Source: Desulfovibrionaceae bacterium (GTDB lineage: Bacteria; Desulfobacterota; Desulfovibrionia; Desulfovibrionales; Desulfovibrionaceae). From it: a stretch of DNA of 64,000 nucleotides. Below the pieces are notes generated by a model. It was not told the DNA's origin. It searched no databases and saw nothing but the letters and a program-made list of their open reading frames with translations. Below, piece by piece: positions 1 through 8,657 of this stretch (its first letter is position 1; the number at the start of each line of letters is the position of its first letter). Both the position numbers and the translations under genes were made by a program. The DNA lies in the NCBI GenBank assembly GCA_016932995.1, contig JAFGBU010000010.1, positions 124,001 through 188,000 of the forward strand. Direction: 5' to 3'.

Positions 1-35
1 TGGTGTGCAGCTGAAAAAAGAACTCCTCGGACATG
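1..35 (-). CDS. possible 5' end of a leftward gene running off the window
   Basis: An ATG on the minus strand at 35 opens a frame beginning MSEEFFFQL that stays open to the left edge. A GGGGAG sequence lies about 8 bases upstream of it. A second in-frame ATG lies 15 bases further upstream (50), so the start is uncertain. Only about 11 codons are visible and no family can be assigned. It would be divergent from the radical SAM gene at 226. Confidence 0.35.
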
Positions 36-225
36 ACGCGGCTCCCCATCCGGTTTGAAAAAACCCCAAAGGCCTTGGCGCACAACAGTCGTGGTTAATA
101 TCATTCGGCCCGGTTATCAACGAAAACATGCGCCCGGCCGGGCCCGGGCAGGGGCGGCTTGATAATGGCTCCGGGCTCAAGTATGAGGCCCGAAAGACCA
201 CGGCGCGCCAGCCAGGGAGGGCCTT

Positions 226-1110
226 TTGTCGACCGTTCCCCTGTCCAGGATCAAGAAGGCCAACATCGACACCTGCACCCTGTGCAACCATCGCTGCGTC
301 TTCTGCCCCAGCCACCGGGCCCGGGCGCTAAAAAACACCCTGTCCATGGACGACTTCCGCCTGGTCCTGGACCAGGTCTGCGGCCAGGCCGAGATCAGCG
401 AGCTCGGGCTCTCGGCCAAGGGCGAGCCCCTGCTGAACAAGGACCTCGAAAACATGGTCGCCTTGGCCAAGCGCGGGCGCAAGATTCCCTACGTCTACAT
501 CAGCACCAACGGCGCCCTGCTCCACGGCCCGAGGCTGGCCGCGCTCCTGGACGCCGGCCTGGACAGCGTAAAGTTCTCGATCAACGCCTTTGACCGCGAG
601 GGCTATCGCCGGGTCCACGGCAGGGACGACTTCGACCTGGTGCTGGAAAACCTCGGCCTGGCCATCAAGGAAAAGTCGCGCCGGCCGTTCAGGATACTGG
701 TCTCCGCGGTCACTGAGCTGCCGGACCGGGTGATCCGCGAGCGCCTGGAGGCCCTTTTGGGCCCCGGAATCAAGGCCCTGGACCACATCTGGCACTACGG
801 CCGCTGCTACATGCCCGGGTTTCCGGAACCGCCCGCGCCCCCGGACGCGGCCTACAGGCCCTGCCCCCTGATCTTCAACGAGATATACGTGGACGCCAAC
901 TGCGACCTGATGGCCTGCTGCGTGGACTACTTCGGGGAGCTCAGGTTCGGCAACCTCAAGGACCGGCCCCTGTCCGAGCTCTGGGCCGGGCCCGGGTTCG
1001 AGGCCTTAAGGCGCATGCACAGGGAGCGCTCGCTGCCCGAGGGCCACATGTGCAGGCTGTGCCTGACCCACAGCTTCAGGACCCAGGACAAGACCTGCCT
1101 GGAAGACTAG
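226..1110 (+). CDS. radical SAM/SPASM-domain protein
   Basis: This 294-residue protein has the radical SAM iron-sulfur motif CX3CX2C at C20, C24 and C27, followed by a TIM-barrel-like body. A C-terminal cysteine-rich SPASM-type region includes CDLMACC near the middle of the last third and CRLC close to the end. Such proteins use S-adenosylmethionine to generate a 5'-deoxyadenosyl radical; SPASM members carry auxiliary Fe-S clusters. The substrate is not evident. The start is a TTG preceded at 5 bases by a strong AGGGAGG ribosome site (214-220). Neighbours make surface sugars, so a sugar or glycan substrate is possible but inferred. Its 3' end overlaps the convergent next gene by 35 bases. Confidence 0.82.
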   Translation: MSTVPLSRIKKANIDTCTLCNHRCVFCPSHRARALKNTLSMDDFRLVLDQVCGQAEISELGLSAKGEPLLNKDLENMVALAKRGRKIPYVYISTNGALLHGPRLAALLDAGLDSVKFSINAFDREGYRRVHGRDDFDLVLENLGLAIKEKSRRPFRILVSAVTELPDRVIRERLEALLGPGIKALDHIWHYGRCYMPGFPEPPAPPDAAYRPCPLIFNEIYVDANCDLMACCVDYFGELRFGNLKDRPLSELWAGPGFEALRRMHRERSLPEGHMCRLCLTHSFRTQDKTCLED

Positions 1111-2374
1111 CCGACGCCGAGCCGGACTGTCCCCGGAGCCTGGCCAGCAGGTGGGCCGGGAGCTTGGCCTTGCCCACGTAGGAAAAAGGCACCCGACCCC
1201 GGTACAGCCTGCGCACCGCGGCCATGCTGCCCAGGGCGGGCAGGTCCTGCGGCAGGTCGAGCAGGCCTTGGAGGCAGTCCAGGTGCTGCTCGAACGAGTC
1301 CCGATCCGGGTTGGCGTAAATCTTGGAGCGGACCGCCTCGTAGTCGGCCTCGGAAAAATCCGCTCCCTCCAGGCCCTGCTCCAGAAACGGCCCCAGCTCG
1401 TCCGCGGACCCGAGCCTGAGCGAACAGGTGCTCACGATGTCCGTCTGGATGGCGTCCAGCCTGCGGAACCGGCTGCCCGAGGGCAGGTACAGGCCGGGCC
1501 TGTGCCACAGGGCCAGCTCCATGCCCACGGACGAGCCGCGCATGACCGCCAGGTCGCAGAACTTGTAGGCCCAGGAGGTGTCCTTCTCCTCGATGGCCCT
1601 GAGCCCCCAGCGCTCGGCCGAGGTGCAGCCCTTGTTCTCCGGGTCGAAGCCGTGGCCGTAGAACTTGTACTCCCAGGGGTGCATCTTGAGCCCCAGGTTC
1701 AGGCCCGCGGCCCTGACCGCCTCGACGATCTTGCCGAAGCTTAAGTCCAGGGCGTCGAGGCGGTCCGGGAGCCAGAGGACCAGGGGCCGGTCCGGGTCCA
1801 GGCCGTACTTGGCGAAAAAGGAGGCGCGGTCGCTGACCCGGGTGGTCCAGACATTGGGCAGGGGCTCGTAGAAGATGTTTCCGGCGAAGAATATGCCCTT
1901 GGCCGCGGGCAGCAGGCGCGAGGACCGGGACCTGGAGTACTCGACCTCGAACCACAGGGTCAGGGGGTGCTGCATTATGCAGAAGTCGGCCCCGGAGTAG
2001 GAGAAGTCCATGAGCAGGCCGCCGAGCTGGGCGGTCTTGGCCCCATGGCGCTCGCGGACCAGCCGGATCATGTCCGGGACCTCAATGTCCCGATAGGCGT
2101 CGAACAGGCACAGCCTGGCGGGGGTGTCTTCCAGGACGGCCCGGATATCCCTGCGCGAGAGGACCAGGACGCCGAGGCCCGCCAGGCTGTCCACGTCCTG
2201 GGGGGACACGTCGATGCCCAGCTGCAGGCCGCGGGTGGGGTCGGTGCCGATGAGCACCAGGCTGCGCAGGCCCCTGGCGGCCAGGCCCTGGTGCAGGCTG
2301 ATTATCTTGTGGTAGCTGCCGCCGTGGACATTGGCCAGCACGGTGAGGACGTCAAGGTTGCCCGGGCCAGGCAT
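1076..2374 (-). CDS. GT-B-like surface polysaccharide protein
   Basis: This 432-residue protein begins MPGPGNLDVLTVL; the ATG at 2374 is preceded by GGGAG and lies 16 bases after the epimerase stop, so the pair is probably co-transcribed. An N-terminal Rossmann-like half is followed by a second half with a histidine-containing LGLKMHPWEYKF stretch and a GSSVGMELAL segment. These resemble GT-B proteins of the capsule/CDP-glycerol-transferase or epimerase type. No signal peptide or membrane segment is seen. A role in cell-surface glycan synthesis is inferred from fold-like features and from the NeuC-type neighbour. I do not recognise the exact family. Confidence 0.65.
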   Translation of the reverse strand: MPGPGNLDVLTVLANVHGGSYHKIISLHQGLAARGLRSLVLIGTDPTRGLQLGIDVSPQDVDSLAGLGVLVLSRRDIRAVLEDTPARLCLFDAYRDIEVPDMIRLVRERHGAKTAQLGGLLMDFSYSGADFCIMQHPLTLWFEVEYSRSRSSRLLPAAKGIFFAGNIFYEPLPNVWTTRVSDRASFFAKYGLDPDRPLVLWLPDRLDALDLSFGKIVEAVRAAGLNLGLKMHPWEYKFYGHGFDPENKGCTSAERWGLRAIEEKDTSWAYKFCDLAVMRGSSVGMELALWHRPGLYLPSGSRFRRLDAIQTDIVSTCSLRLGSADELGPFLEQGLEGADFSEADYEAVRSKIYANPDRDSFEQHLDCLQGLLDLPQDLPALGSMAAVRRLYRGRVPFSYVGKAKLPAHLLARLRGQSGSASASLPGRSCPGS

Positions 2375-2390
2375 GGTCTTCTCCCGGACC

Positions 2391-3548
2391 TCAGGCCAGG
2401 TCATGGAAGCCCTTTTTGAGGATCGAGCCCAGGTCCGCGGCCTTGAGCGCGTCCCTGATCCTGGCCGAGGTGCCCTGCTGCTCAAAGGGGCTGCTCATGC
2501 CGGAAAGCCCGCGCCTGAAGCCCTCGGACAGGGCCAAATCAAGGGCCGCGGCGATCTCGGCCGCGGACGGCCCGCAGTCGATGACGTTCTCGGCCCGCAG
2601 CCTGCCCTTCTGGCGGTCCCCGACATTGACCACCGGGACCCTGAAGCTCGGGGCCTCGACTATGCCGGACGAGGAGTTGCCGACCACGACACAGGCCCGG
2701 CTCATGGCGCTCAGGTACCTGAGCTGGCCCAGGGAGGCGAAGGCCGCGGCCCGGCCGGGGTTCGCGGCCGCATACTCGTCGATCATGCGGTTGATTGCCA
2801 GGCCCCCGGGGTCCGCGTTGGCCTTGGTCAGGACCAGGCCCAGGTCCGGGACCGAATCCAGGGCCTCCAAGAGCTCCGCGAACCTCTCTTCGGCCCGGCC
2901 CGGCTCCAGGCTCGGCGGGTGAAAGGTTACCAATGCGAAGCGGCCTGCCAGGTCAAGGCCCAGGTCCGCCTCCAGCTCCTGCCTGGAGAGCAGCTTGAGC
3001 CTGCGGATGCTCTCGACCCCCAGGGCCCCGACATTGAAGACCCGGTCCGGGTCCTCGCCGAGCTGGACGACCCTGCGGCGGTAGGCCTCGGCGCAGGTGA
3101 AGTGCAGGTGGCTGAGCTTGGTTATGGCGTGCCTGAAGGACTCGTCCGCTGAGCCGAAGCTGGCCTCCCCGCCGTGGATGTGGGCCAGGGGCAGGCCGCA
3201 CAGGGCCGCGGCCAGGGCCGCGGCCAGGGCCTCGTAGCGGTCCCCGAGGATGACCACGATGTCCGGCCGAAGCCGCGCCAGGGCCGCGCCGCAGCCCGAA
3301 AGGCACAGCCCGGCCGAACGGCAGAGCGCCTCGGCCGAGTCCGAGCCCAGGTCCATGTCCACCCTCTCGGATATCTCGAACCCGTGGGCCTCGATCTCCA
3401 GGTAGGTGAGCCCGAAGTCCGGACAGAGGTGCGTCCCGCTGACCAGGATTTGCAGCCCCAGGTCCGGGTCCTGGCGCACGGCCTCCATGAGCGGCCTGAG
3501 TATGCCGTACTCGGCCCGGGTCGCGGTGAAAAAGCAGATCCTGCGCAT
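2391..3548 (-). CDS. neuC: NeuC/LegG-type UDP-N-acetylhexosamine 2-epimerase (hydrolysing)
   Basis: The 385-residue protein carries the hallmarks of hydrolysing UDP-sugar 2-epimerases. These are a TATRAEYG start, LGDRYEALAAA, AHIHGGE, DESFRHAITKLSHLHF, and a C-terminal VVGNSSSGIVEA loop. The family converts UDP-GlcNAc (or UDP-diNAc-bacillosamine in LegG) to the free manno-sugar plus UDP. This is the entry step to sialic or legionaminic acid-like nonulosonates used on lipopolysaccharide, capsule or flagellin. No nonulosonate synthase or CMP-transferase is in view, so the end product cannot be fixed. It sits 24 bases downstream of a SPASM radical SAM gene on the same strand. Confidence 0.88.
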   Translation of the reverse strand: MRRICFFTATRAEYGILRPLMEAVRQDPDLGLQILVSGTHLCPDFGLTYLEIEAHGFEISERVDMDLGSDSAEALCRSAGLCLSGCGAALARLRPDIVVILGDRYEALAAALAAALCGLPLAHIHGGEASFGSADESFRHAITKLSHLHFTCAEAYRRRVVQLGEDPDRVFNVGALGVESIRRLKLLSRQELEADLGLDLAGRFALVTFHPPSLEPGRAEERFAELLEALDSVPDLGLVLTKANADPGGLAINRMIDEYAAANPGRAAAFASLGQLRYLSAMSRACVVVGNSSSGIVEAPSFRVPVVNVGDRQKGRLRAENVIDCGPSAAEIAAALDLALSEGFRRGLSGMSSPFEQQGTSARIRDALKAADLGSILKKGFHDLA

Positions 3549-3572
3549 GGCTTGCCCCGGTTTGACGACCGG

Positions 3573-4553
3573 TCAGGTCTCCTGAAGCCCGGGCAGGCTC
3601 AGGCCCATGTAGTCGTAGCAGGTGCGGCAGAGCGCAAGGGCCTGGTATTTCCTCTGGGCCAAGAGCCTCCTGTAGCCCTCCATGCGCTCCGAGACCCAGC
3701 ACTCCTGAAGCGATTCGCTCTTGAGGTCCCCGGCGAGCATCAGGTTGTCGAAGTCCCGGCAGCAGGCCGAGACCGTGCCGTCCCAGTTGACGGTCAGCTT
3801 GTCAAAGACCTCGGGGCAGAACTTGGGGTGCCTCTTGACCACGCTCTCCTTGGGCATGAGCCTGGCCAAAAGCTCCTTTTCCGAATCCGTGAAGTCTCCC
3901 TGGTCCGGGTCCACGGTGTCGAAAAAGGTCCGGCCCACGGTCACCAGGTCGGCGTACTCGGACATCTCCCGGCGAAAGGCGCGCACCTGGTCGGCGCTTT
4001 CGTAGGTGATTGTTGTTGATATGTGCAGGAAGGGCAGGGGCCGGTCCCCGCGCAGCTCGCTGAAGGCGCGGACCTTGGCCCTGAGCTGGTCGAAGTAGTC
4101 CCGGTTGCGCATCTCGCGGAACGACTTGCGGTCCACGCCCTGAAAGGAGAACTTCATGCTCTCCAGGCCCATGTCCACCAGGGCCCGCATCTGGGCCCGG
4201 TCAATGAGCCCGCCGTTGGTGCAGAAGTGGACCATGAGCCCGGCCTGCTTGGCCTGGTCCACGAACCTGAGCCAGTCGGGGTGCAGGGTCGGCTCGCCCC
4301 AGCCGATGACCCGCACGGGAATGGCCGGGCCCTTGAGCTCGGAGACCAGGCGCTCGAAGACCGGCTCGGCCATGAAGCCCTTGGCCTTGTTCCTGAGCGG
4401 GACCCTCTGGGCGCACATCAGACAGCGGAAGTTGCAGTTGTTGGTCAGCTCCAGGTCCACGTGCGTCGGCCAGGCCGGGAGGTTTTCGACCTTGTCCTGC
4501 GGGTCGCGCAGGTTGCAGGCGTCGTAGACGGGCTGAAAGGGGTTTTTCCTCAA
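3573..4553 (-). CDS. radical SAM/SPASM-domain protein
   Basis: This enzyme has the cluster motif CNFRCLMC (C40, C44, C47 counted from the chosen start), then VIGWGEPTLHPD, a motif typical of the family. A C-terminal SPASM-like region contains SACCRDF and CRTCYDYMG. I chose the TTG at 4553 (MRKNPFQPVYD): GGAG lies 7 bases upstream, and the extra 34 residues of the longer open frame look untranslated and have no ribosome site. It heads a leftward set with the NeuC-type epimerase and the GT-B-like gene, so a modification of a surface sugar or a peptide is plausible. The substrate is unknown. Confidence 0.8.
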   Translation of the reverse strand: MRKNPFQPVYDACNLRDPQDKVENLPAWPTHVDLELTNNCNFRCLMCAQRVPLRNKAKGFMAEPVFERLVSELKGPAIPVRVIGWGEPTLHPDWLRFVDQAKQAGLMVHFCTNGGLIDRAQMRALVDMGLESMKFSFQGVDRKSFREMRNRDYFDQLRAKVRAFSELRGDRPLPFLHISTTITYESADQVRAFRREMSEYADLVTVGRTFFDTVDPDQGDFTDSEKELLARLMPKESVVKRHPKFCPEVFDKLTVNWDGTVSACCRDFDNLMLAGDLKSESLQECWVSERMEGYRRLLAQRKYQALALCRTCYDYMGLSLPGLQET

Positions 4554-4866
4554 CTCGCATCTCCATGCCCGCGCCGGGCGCGCGGCTTTGAAATCCTTAG
4601 TCCCGGCCGGCCCCGAGGTCAAGGCGGCCGGCCGGGGGACCGGAACAGTGCTCAATCCTGCGGGCCGGCCGCCGCAGCATCCCGGGCTCCGCAGTGAACC
4701 AGGCGGCCGGACCTCTTGCGCCTCCGTACCCGCGGGCGCGGCCCTTCTCCTGGTCCGGGTCCAGGCCCAGAAGACGCCCCAGGGGCGGCCAAAGGCTTTA
4801 CATGGCAGGCTATCTTTTATTTTTATGAAATAAATGCAAGAACATGAAGGAACGGGGCCTTGGCGC
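4554..4866. other. intergenic region with an AT-rich patch
   Basis: No gene could be supported in this stretch of about 310 bases between two leftward genes. Most of it is very GC-rich. A sharply AT-rich patch (about 4808-4835, TATCTTTTATTTTTATG and following) stands out and could hold a leftward promoter for the radical SAM gene. A TTGCAT-like -35 and a weak -10 can be drawn on the minus strand, giving a long leader, but neither is convincing. Confidence 0.4.
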
Positions 4867-6087
4867 TCAATTTTCCTTGAGCACGTCCAAAATGCCTATG
4901 CGCGAGGCCTGCCAGGCCGGGTAGGTCCCGGCCGCAAGCCCCAGGGCGACCGAGCCGGCCAGGGTGGCCGCAAGGAGCAGGGGCTCGATCACAAAGGGCA
5001 GGCCGCCGAAGACGCAGACCCCGGCGACCACGGCCACGCTGGCCAGGACCCCGGTCAGTCCGCCGCAGCCGGCCATTATCCCGGCCTCGAACAGGAACTG
5101 GCGGATGATGTCCAGCCTGCGGCCGCCGACCGCCCGGCGTATGCCTATCTCCGTGCGCCTGCTCCTGACGATGAGCACCATTATGGACAGAATCCCCAGG
5201 CCGCCCACGGCAAAGGACACCGAGGAGGTGATCATGCCCAGGGTCTGGACCAGGTCCAGGGCCTCGCGCTGGAGCTGCATGGCGTCCTTGCCCGAGAGCA
5301 GGCTGAAGTCGTCCTTTTCGCCGGGCCCGAGCTTGTGGCTGCGGCGCATGACCTCGGCGGCCGCGGCCTTGACCATGGGGATGTCCGCGGCCTTGTCCAG
5401 GCGCAGGAACACCCCGCTTATCCAGATCTGGTTCGAGGCCCGGCGCATGTAGGTGGACAGGGGCACGAAGACCTGCTCGTCCTGATCCGCGCCGGAGAGG
5501 TCCTGGCCCTTGGCCTCCATGACCCCGACGACCTCGAACCCGGCCTTGTAGATGTAGACCGTCCGGCCGATGGCCTTTTCCGGTTCGCCGAACAGCCGCT
5601 CGGCGATCTTCAGCCCCAGCACGCAGACCTTGGCCCGGGCGTCCTCCTCGGCCCGGCTGAAGAACCGGCCCAGGCCCGCGTGGTGGCTGCGGATGTCCGG
5701 ATACTCCGGCCAGGTCGCGGTGACCTGGCAGGTGACCGTGTTGCGGCCGCTCCTGATGGGCATGGACTTGGTGATCAGGGGCGCGCCCGAGATCACGGAC
5801 GGGACCTGGCGCATGAGGGCCAGGGCGTCGGACACGGTGAAGTTGCTGGCCTCGGCAAAGAGCCTGACCCCGCCCCGGCCGTGAAACCGGGACTGACCGG
5901 CCATGACCGCGAACAGGTTGGGGCCCAGCTTTTCGGTCTCCAGCTCGGCGCTCTTGACCATGCTCTTGGCCACGTGCTGGACCCCGGTGAAGGCCAGCGC
6001 GCCCAGAAACACCCCGAGCATGGCCAGCACGGCCCTGAGCTTGTGCGTGGCCAGGGAGGAGACGGCTATCTTGAGGTTCAGAAACAT
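4867..6087 (-). CDS. MacB/FtsX-type ABC transporter permease
   Basis: This 406-residue protein has the MacB_PCD plus FtsX layout. A first membrane helix (about residues 15-40) is followed by a large periplasmic core domain and three C-terminal helices, with the conserved RRTEIGIRRAVGGRR coupling loop between helices 2 and 3. It ends in PAWQASRIGILDVLKEN, typical of the family. Such permeases work with a separate ATPase in macrolide, lipoprotein or lipid export. No ABC ATPase gene lies next to it in this window. Its ATG overlaps the glycosyltransferase stop as TGATG and follows GGAGGGCGG, indicating translational coupling. Confidence 0.85.
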   Translation of the reverse strand: MFLNLKIAVSSLATHKLRAVLAMLGVFLGALAFTGVQHVAKSMVKSAELETEKLGPNLFAVMAGQSRFHGRGGVRLFAEASNFTVSDALALMRQVPSVISGAPLITKSMPIRSGRNTVTCQVTATWPEYPDIRSHHAGLGRFFSRAEEDARAKVCVLGLKIAERLFGEPEKAIGRTVYIYKAGFEVVGVMEAKGQDLSGADQDEQVFVPLSTYMRRASNQIWISGVFLRLDKAADIPMVKAAAAEVMRRSHKLGPGEKDDFSLLSGKDAMQLQREALDLVQTLGMITSSVSFAVGGLGILSIMVLIVRSRRTEIGIRRAVGGRRLDIIRQFLFEAGIMAGCGGLTGVLASVAVVAGVCVFGGLPFVIEPLLLAATLAGSVALGLAAGTYPAWQASRIGILDVLKEN

Positions 6088-7745
6088 CAGCCGCCCTCCG
6101 GCCGGAGCGCTGCCGAGCCGCCCAGGTCCCCCAGGACCCCGCTCTTGGCCGACAAGTCCCGCATCAGGGACAGCTCGGCCCTGGCCCGTATCCTGGACAT
6201 CTCCTCGGGGCCGTAGCGCTTCTTGAGCTTGAACAGGTTGGCCCTGGCGTTGGCCGCGCCCACCGGATCGCGGCGATTGGCCCGGCCGGTCCTCTTGAGG
6301 TGGCCCACGGCCAGGTGTCCCTGGTAGGCCGCGGTCTTTCCGGCCAGGGCCAGGCGCAGGTCCCGGTCCAGGTCGTCGAACTGGGACGGGGAGAGCCCGA
6401 TGTCGAACCCCCCGTCCCTGACCAGGTCCGAGGTCCTGAACAGGTGGCAGCAGCCGGTCACGGACACGCAGGGCCGCAAATAGTCGAACTGGCCCAGGTC
6501 CATGACCTGCAGGTGGAGGTCCGTGACCGGGCCGGGGTCCTGGTCCTGGGACCCGGACGCATACTCCGGCCTGGGCTGGAGGTCGGCGCACTGGATCACG
6601 CTCTTGGCCGCCGCGTCCACGACCTTGCAGCCCCAGACCGAGGCCTCGGGGTACTCGCGCGCGGCCAGGCCGAGCCTGGCCAGCCAGTCCGGGGGCACCA
6701 GCGCGTCGTCGTCCACAAACGCCGCCCAGGGCCGCTGCCGGACCTCGGGCAGGCTGATCAGCCAGTTCCTGGCCGCGGGCGCGCCGATGTTCACGGGTAA
6801 AACGATCCTGGCCAGGACCTCCGGGCCGAGCCTGGCCTCCCAGGCGTCCAGGACCCGGGGCGTGTCGTCCCGGCTGCCGTTGTCCAGGACCACGATCCTG
6901 ACCCCGCTCAGGTCGCTTCGGCCGAGCGCGGCCAGGCAGCGCTCCAGGTCGCGGGCCTTTTCGTGGCTGTACACGAGCACGGAGACCCCACCCTTGAGCA
7001 CAACGGTCTCGCGGTCCAGGCCCCTGGCCAGGTCAAAGGCCCTGAACACCAGGTTGACGTTCCACGGCCTGGCCTTGAGGGCCGCAAGCCAGCGGGCCAG
7101 GGCCTGGTCCCGGTGGCCGAGCCTGTGCCGACACAGGCCTTTTTTTTCGTTGATCCCGGCCAGAGGCAGGGTCTGGGCCGCGCCGGAGTAGAGGTCCAGG
7201 GCCCTCTCGAAGTCCCCGGCGTGGGCGCAGAGGTCGGCGGCCACCATGAGCCGGACCGGCTCCAGGGCCCCGGGCCAGGGCCCCTGGAAGTAGGCCGCGG
7301 CCTCGGCCGGCCGTCCCTGGGCCAGGGCCAGGCCGCACAGGGCCTGCAGGTGGCGCAGGTTGAGCGCCTCCCGGTCCAGCTCGGCCCTCAAGAGCTCCAG
7401 GGCCGCCTCGGGGTCCTGGCGGCCGAGTATCCTGGCCAGTCTCGGGCAGGGCGGCCCCCAGGCCTTGGACACCGCCTCCAGGGCCAGGGACAGGCCCGGG
7501 CAGGGCGTCTGCCCGGCGGACACGGACAAGACCTGGGCGGCCAGTCCGCCGTCCAGGGGCTCGTGCTCCCAGGCCGCGCAGAGCATGTCCCGGGCCAGGT
7601 CCATGAGCGCCGCGCCCTTGGGGGCCTTTTTCTGGACCAGGGCCAGGGCGTCCCTGGCCATGCCCGCCAGGTGAAGCCTTCCGCAGCCGCCCAGACAGAG
7701 CTTGGCCAAGATGTCGCCGGGAAGCTCGCGCCAGTCGAAGTTCAT
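6087..7745 (-). CDS. family 2 glycosyltransferase with N-terminal helical repeat region
   Basis: The 552-residue protein has two parts. The first 230 residues are alanine- and leucine-rich helices that resemble degenerate TPR repeats. The rest is a GT-A domain with SVLVYSHEKARDL, VVLDNGSRDDTP and the nucleotide-sugar/metal motif AAFVDDDALVPPDW. The GT2 family transfers a sugar from a nucleotide donor to a glycan, lipid or protein acceptor; the acceptor here is unknown. The ATG at 7745 begins MNFDWREL and follows a GGGGGG-like ribosome site. It is translationally coupled to the downstream permease, so export or modification of the same product is possible (inference). Confidence 0.82.
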   Translation of the reverse strand: MNFDWRELPGDILAKLCLGGCGRLHLAGMARDALALVQKKAPKGAALMDLARDMLCAAWEHEPLDGGLAAQVLSVSAGQTPCPGLSLALEAVSKAWGPPCPRLARILGRQDPEAALELLRAELDREALNLRHLQALCGLALAQGRPAEAAAYFQGPWPGALEPVRLMVAADLCAHAGDFERALDLYSGAAQTLPLAGINEKKGLCRHRLGHRDQALARWLAALKARPWNVNLVFRAFDLARGLDRETVVLKGGVSVLVYSHEKARDLERCLAALGRSDLSGVRIVVLDNGSRDDTPRVLDAWEARLGPEVLARIVLPVNIGAPAARNWLISLPEVRQRPWAAFVDDDALVPPDWLARLGLAAREYPEASVWGCKVVDAAAKSVIQCADLQPRPEYASGSQDQDPGPVTDLHLQVMDLGQFDYLRPCVSVTGCCHLFRTSDLVRDGGFDIGLSPSQFDDLDRDLRLALAGKTAAYQGHLAVGHLKRTGRANRRDPVGAANARANLFKLKKRYGPEEMSRIRARAELSLMRDLSAKSGVLGDLGGSAALRPEGG

Positions 7746-7811
7746 GCCAGCCCCCCTGTGCCTAGCGCGCCGCAAGGACCTGTTTGACAGGGCCGAGGAC
7801 CTTGGGCGAGA

Positions 7812-8657
7812 ATGCCTGGCAAGGTATCAACTTTGATCAAAAACCGCCACAAGGAAGCCGGCCCCGGGCCGCGCCGCCTGGCCGTGGTCATCCTGCACTA
7901 CGGCCGCGCCGAGCTGACCGCCCGCCTCCGGGACCAGATACTGGAAACCGACCCGGACTGGTCGGACCAAGTCCTGGTCCTGGACAACCACGCCCCACAG
8001 CCCTTTGACCGGGCCTGGAAGAGGCTCGGACAAAACCTGTTCTGGGCCGGGGCCCTTGAGTACGCCCTGGCCGCGCTCGGCCAAGAGGGGTTCAGCCACG
8101 TCTGGTTCCTGAACAACGACCTGATATTCGCCTCCGCCCCGCCGCACCTCGGCAGGGCCTGGGCCAGGCTGGCGCGCCTGGAGGCGGCCCTGGGCCCGGT
8201 GGGCCTGTACTCGCCCTCGGCCCTGCGCAACCCCTACCACCCGCAGATGGTCCAGGACCCGGCCATGCAGTACCGGACCGCGACGCTTGTGGACGGCATC
8301 GCGCCCCTGCTCAGCCTGGCCTGCGTCCGGGACCTGGGCGGCCTGGACCTCCGGGGCAACCCCTACGGCTACGGGGTGGACCTGTTCCTGGCCCTGTCCG
8401 CGGCCAGGGCCGGCTGGCCCGTGGTGGTCGATCACCAGGTCGCGGTGCGCCACACCTACCACAGCACGGCCAGGACCGTTGACGGGTTCATGGAGCTTGC
8501 GGCCGCAGCCGAGGCCGCGTACCTGGAAAAACGGCTCGGCCCGGACTACGCGGCCCGGCTCGAAGAGCTGAAAACGGACTTCGCGGACCACCCCGAGATC
8601 CAGCCCCGGGCTCAGGCCGCGGACTCCAGGGCCTCGAGGACAAAGGCCCGGACATAG
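7812..8657 (+). CDS. family 2-like glycosyltransferase
   Basis: This 281-residue protein shows LAVVILHYGRAELT, VLVLDNHAP and a WFLNNDLIFA stretch in the place of the GT2 DXD motif. It ends with WPVVVDHQVAVRHTYHST, like rhamnosyl- and other GT2 enzymes that use an NND motif. It is divergent from the leftward GT2 gene and overlaps the 3' end of larC by 46 bases. The ATG at 7812 has a poor ribosome site. A TTG at 7833 with AAGG 8 bases upstream is an alternative, and a TTGACA at 7784 followed by a -10-like GAGAAT overlaps the ATG, which would favour the later start. Confidence 0.75.
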   Translation: MPGKVSTLIKNRHKEAGPGPRRLAVVILHYGRAELTARLRDQILETDPDWSDQVLVLDNHAPQPFDRAWKRLGQNLFWAGALEYALAALGQEGFSHVWFLNNDLIFASAPPHLGRAWARLARLEAALGPVGLYSPSALRNPYHPQMVQDPAMQYRTATLVDGIAPLLSLACVRDLGGLDLRGNPYGYGVDLFLALSAARAGWPVVVDHQVAVRHTYHSTARTVDGFMELAAAAEAAYLEKRLGPDYAARLEELKTDFADHPEIQPRAQAADSRASRTKART

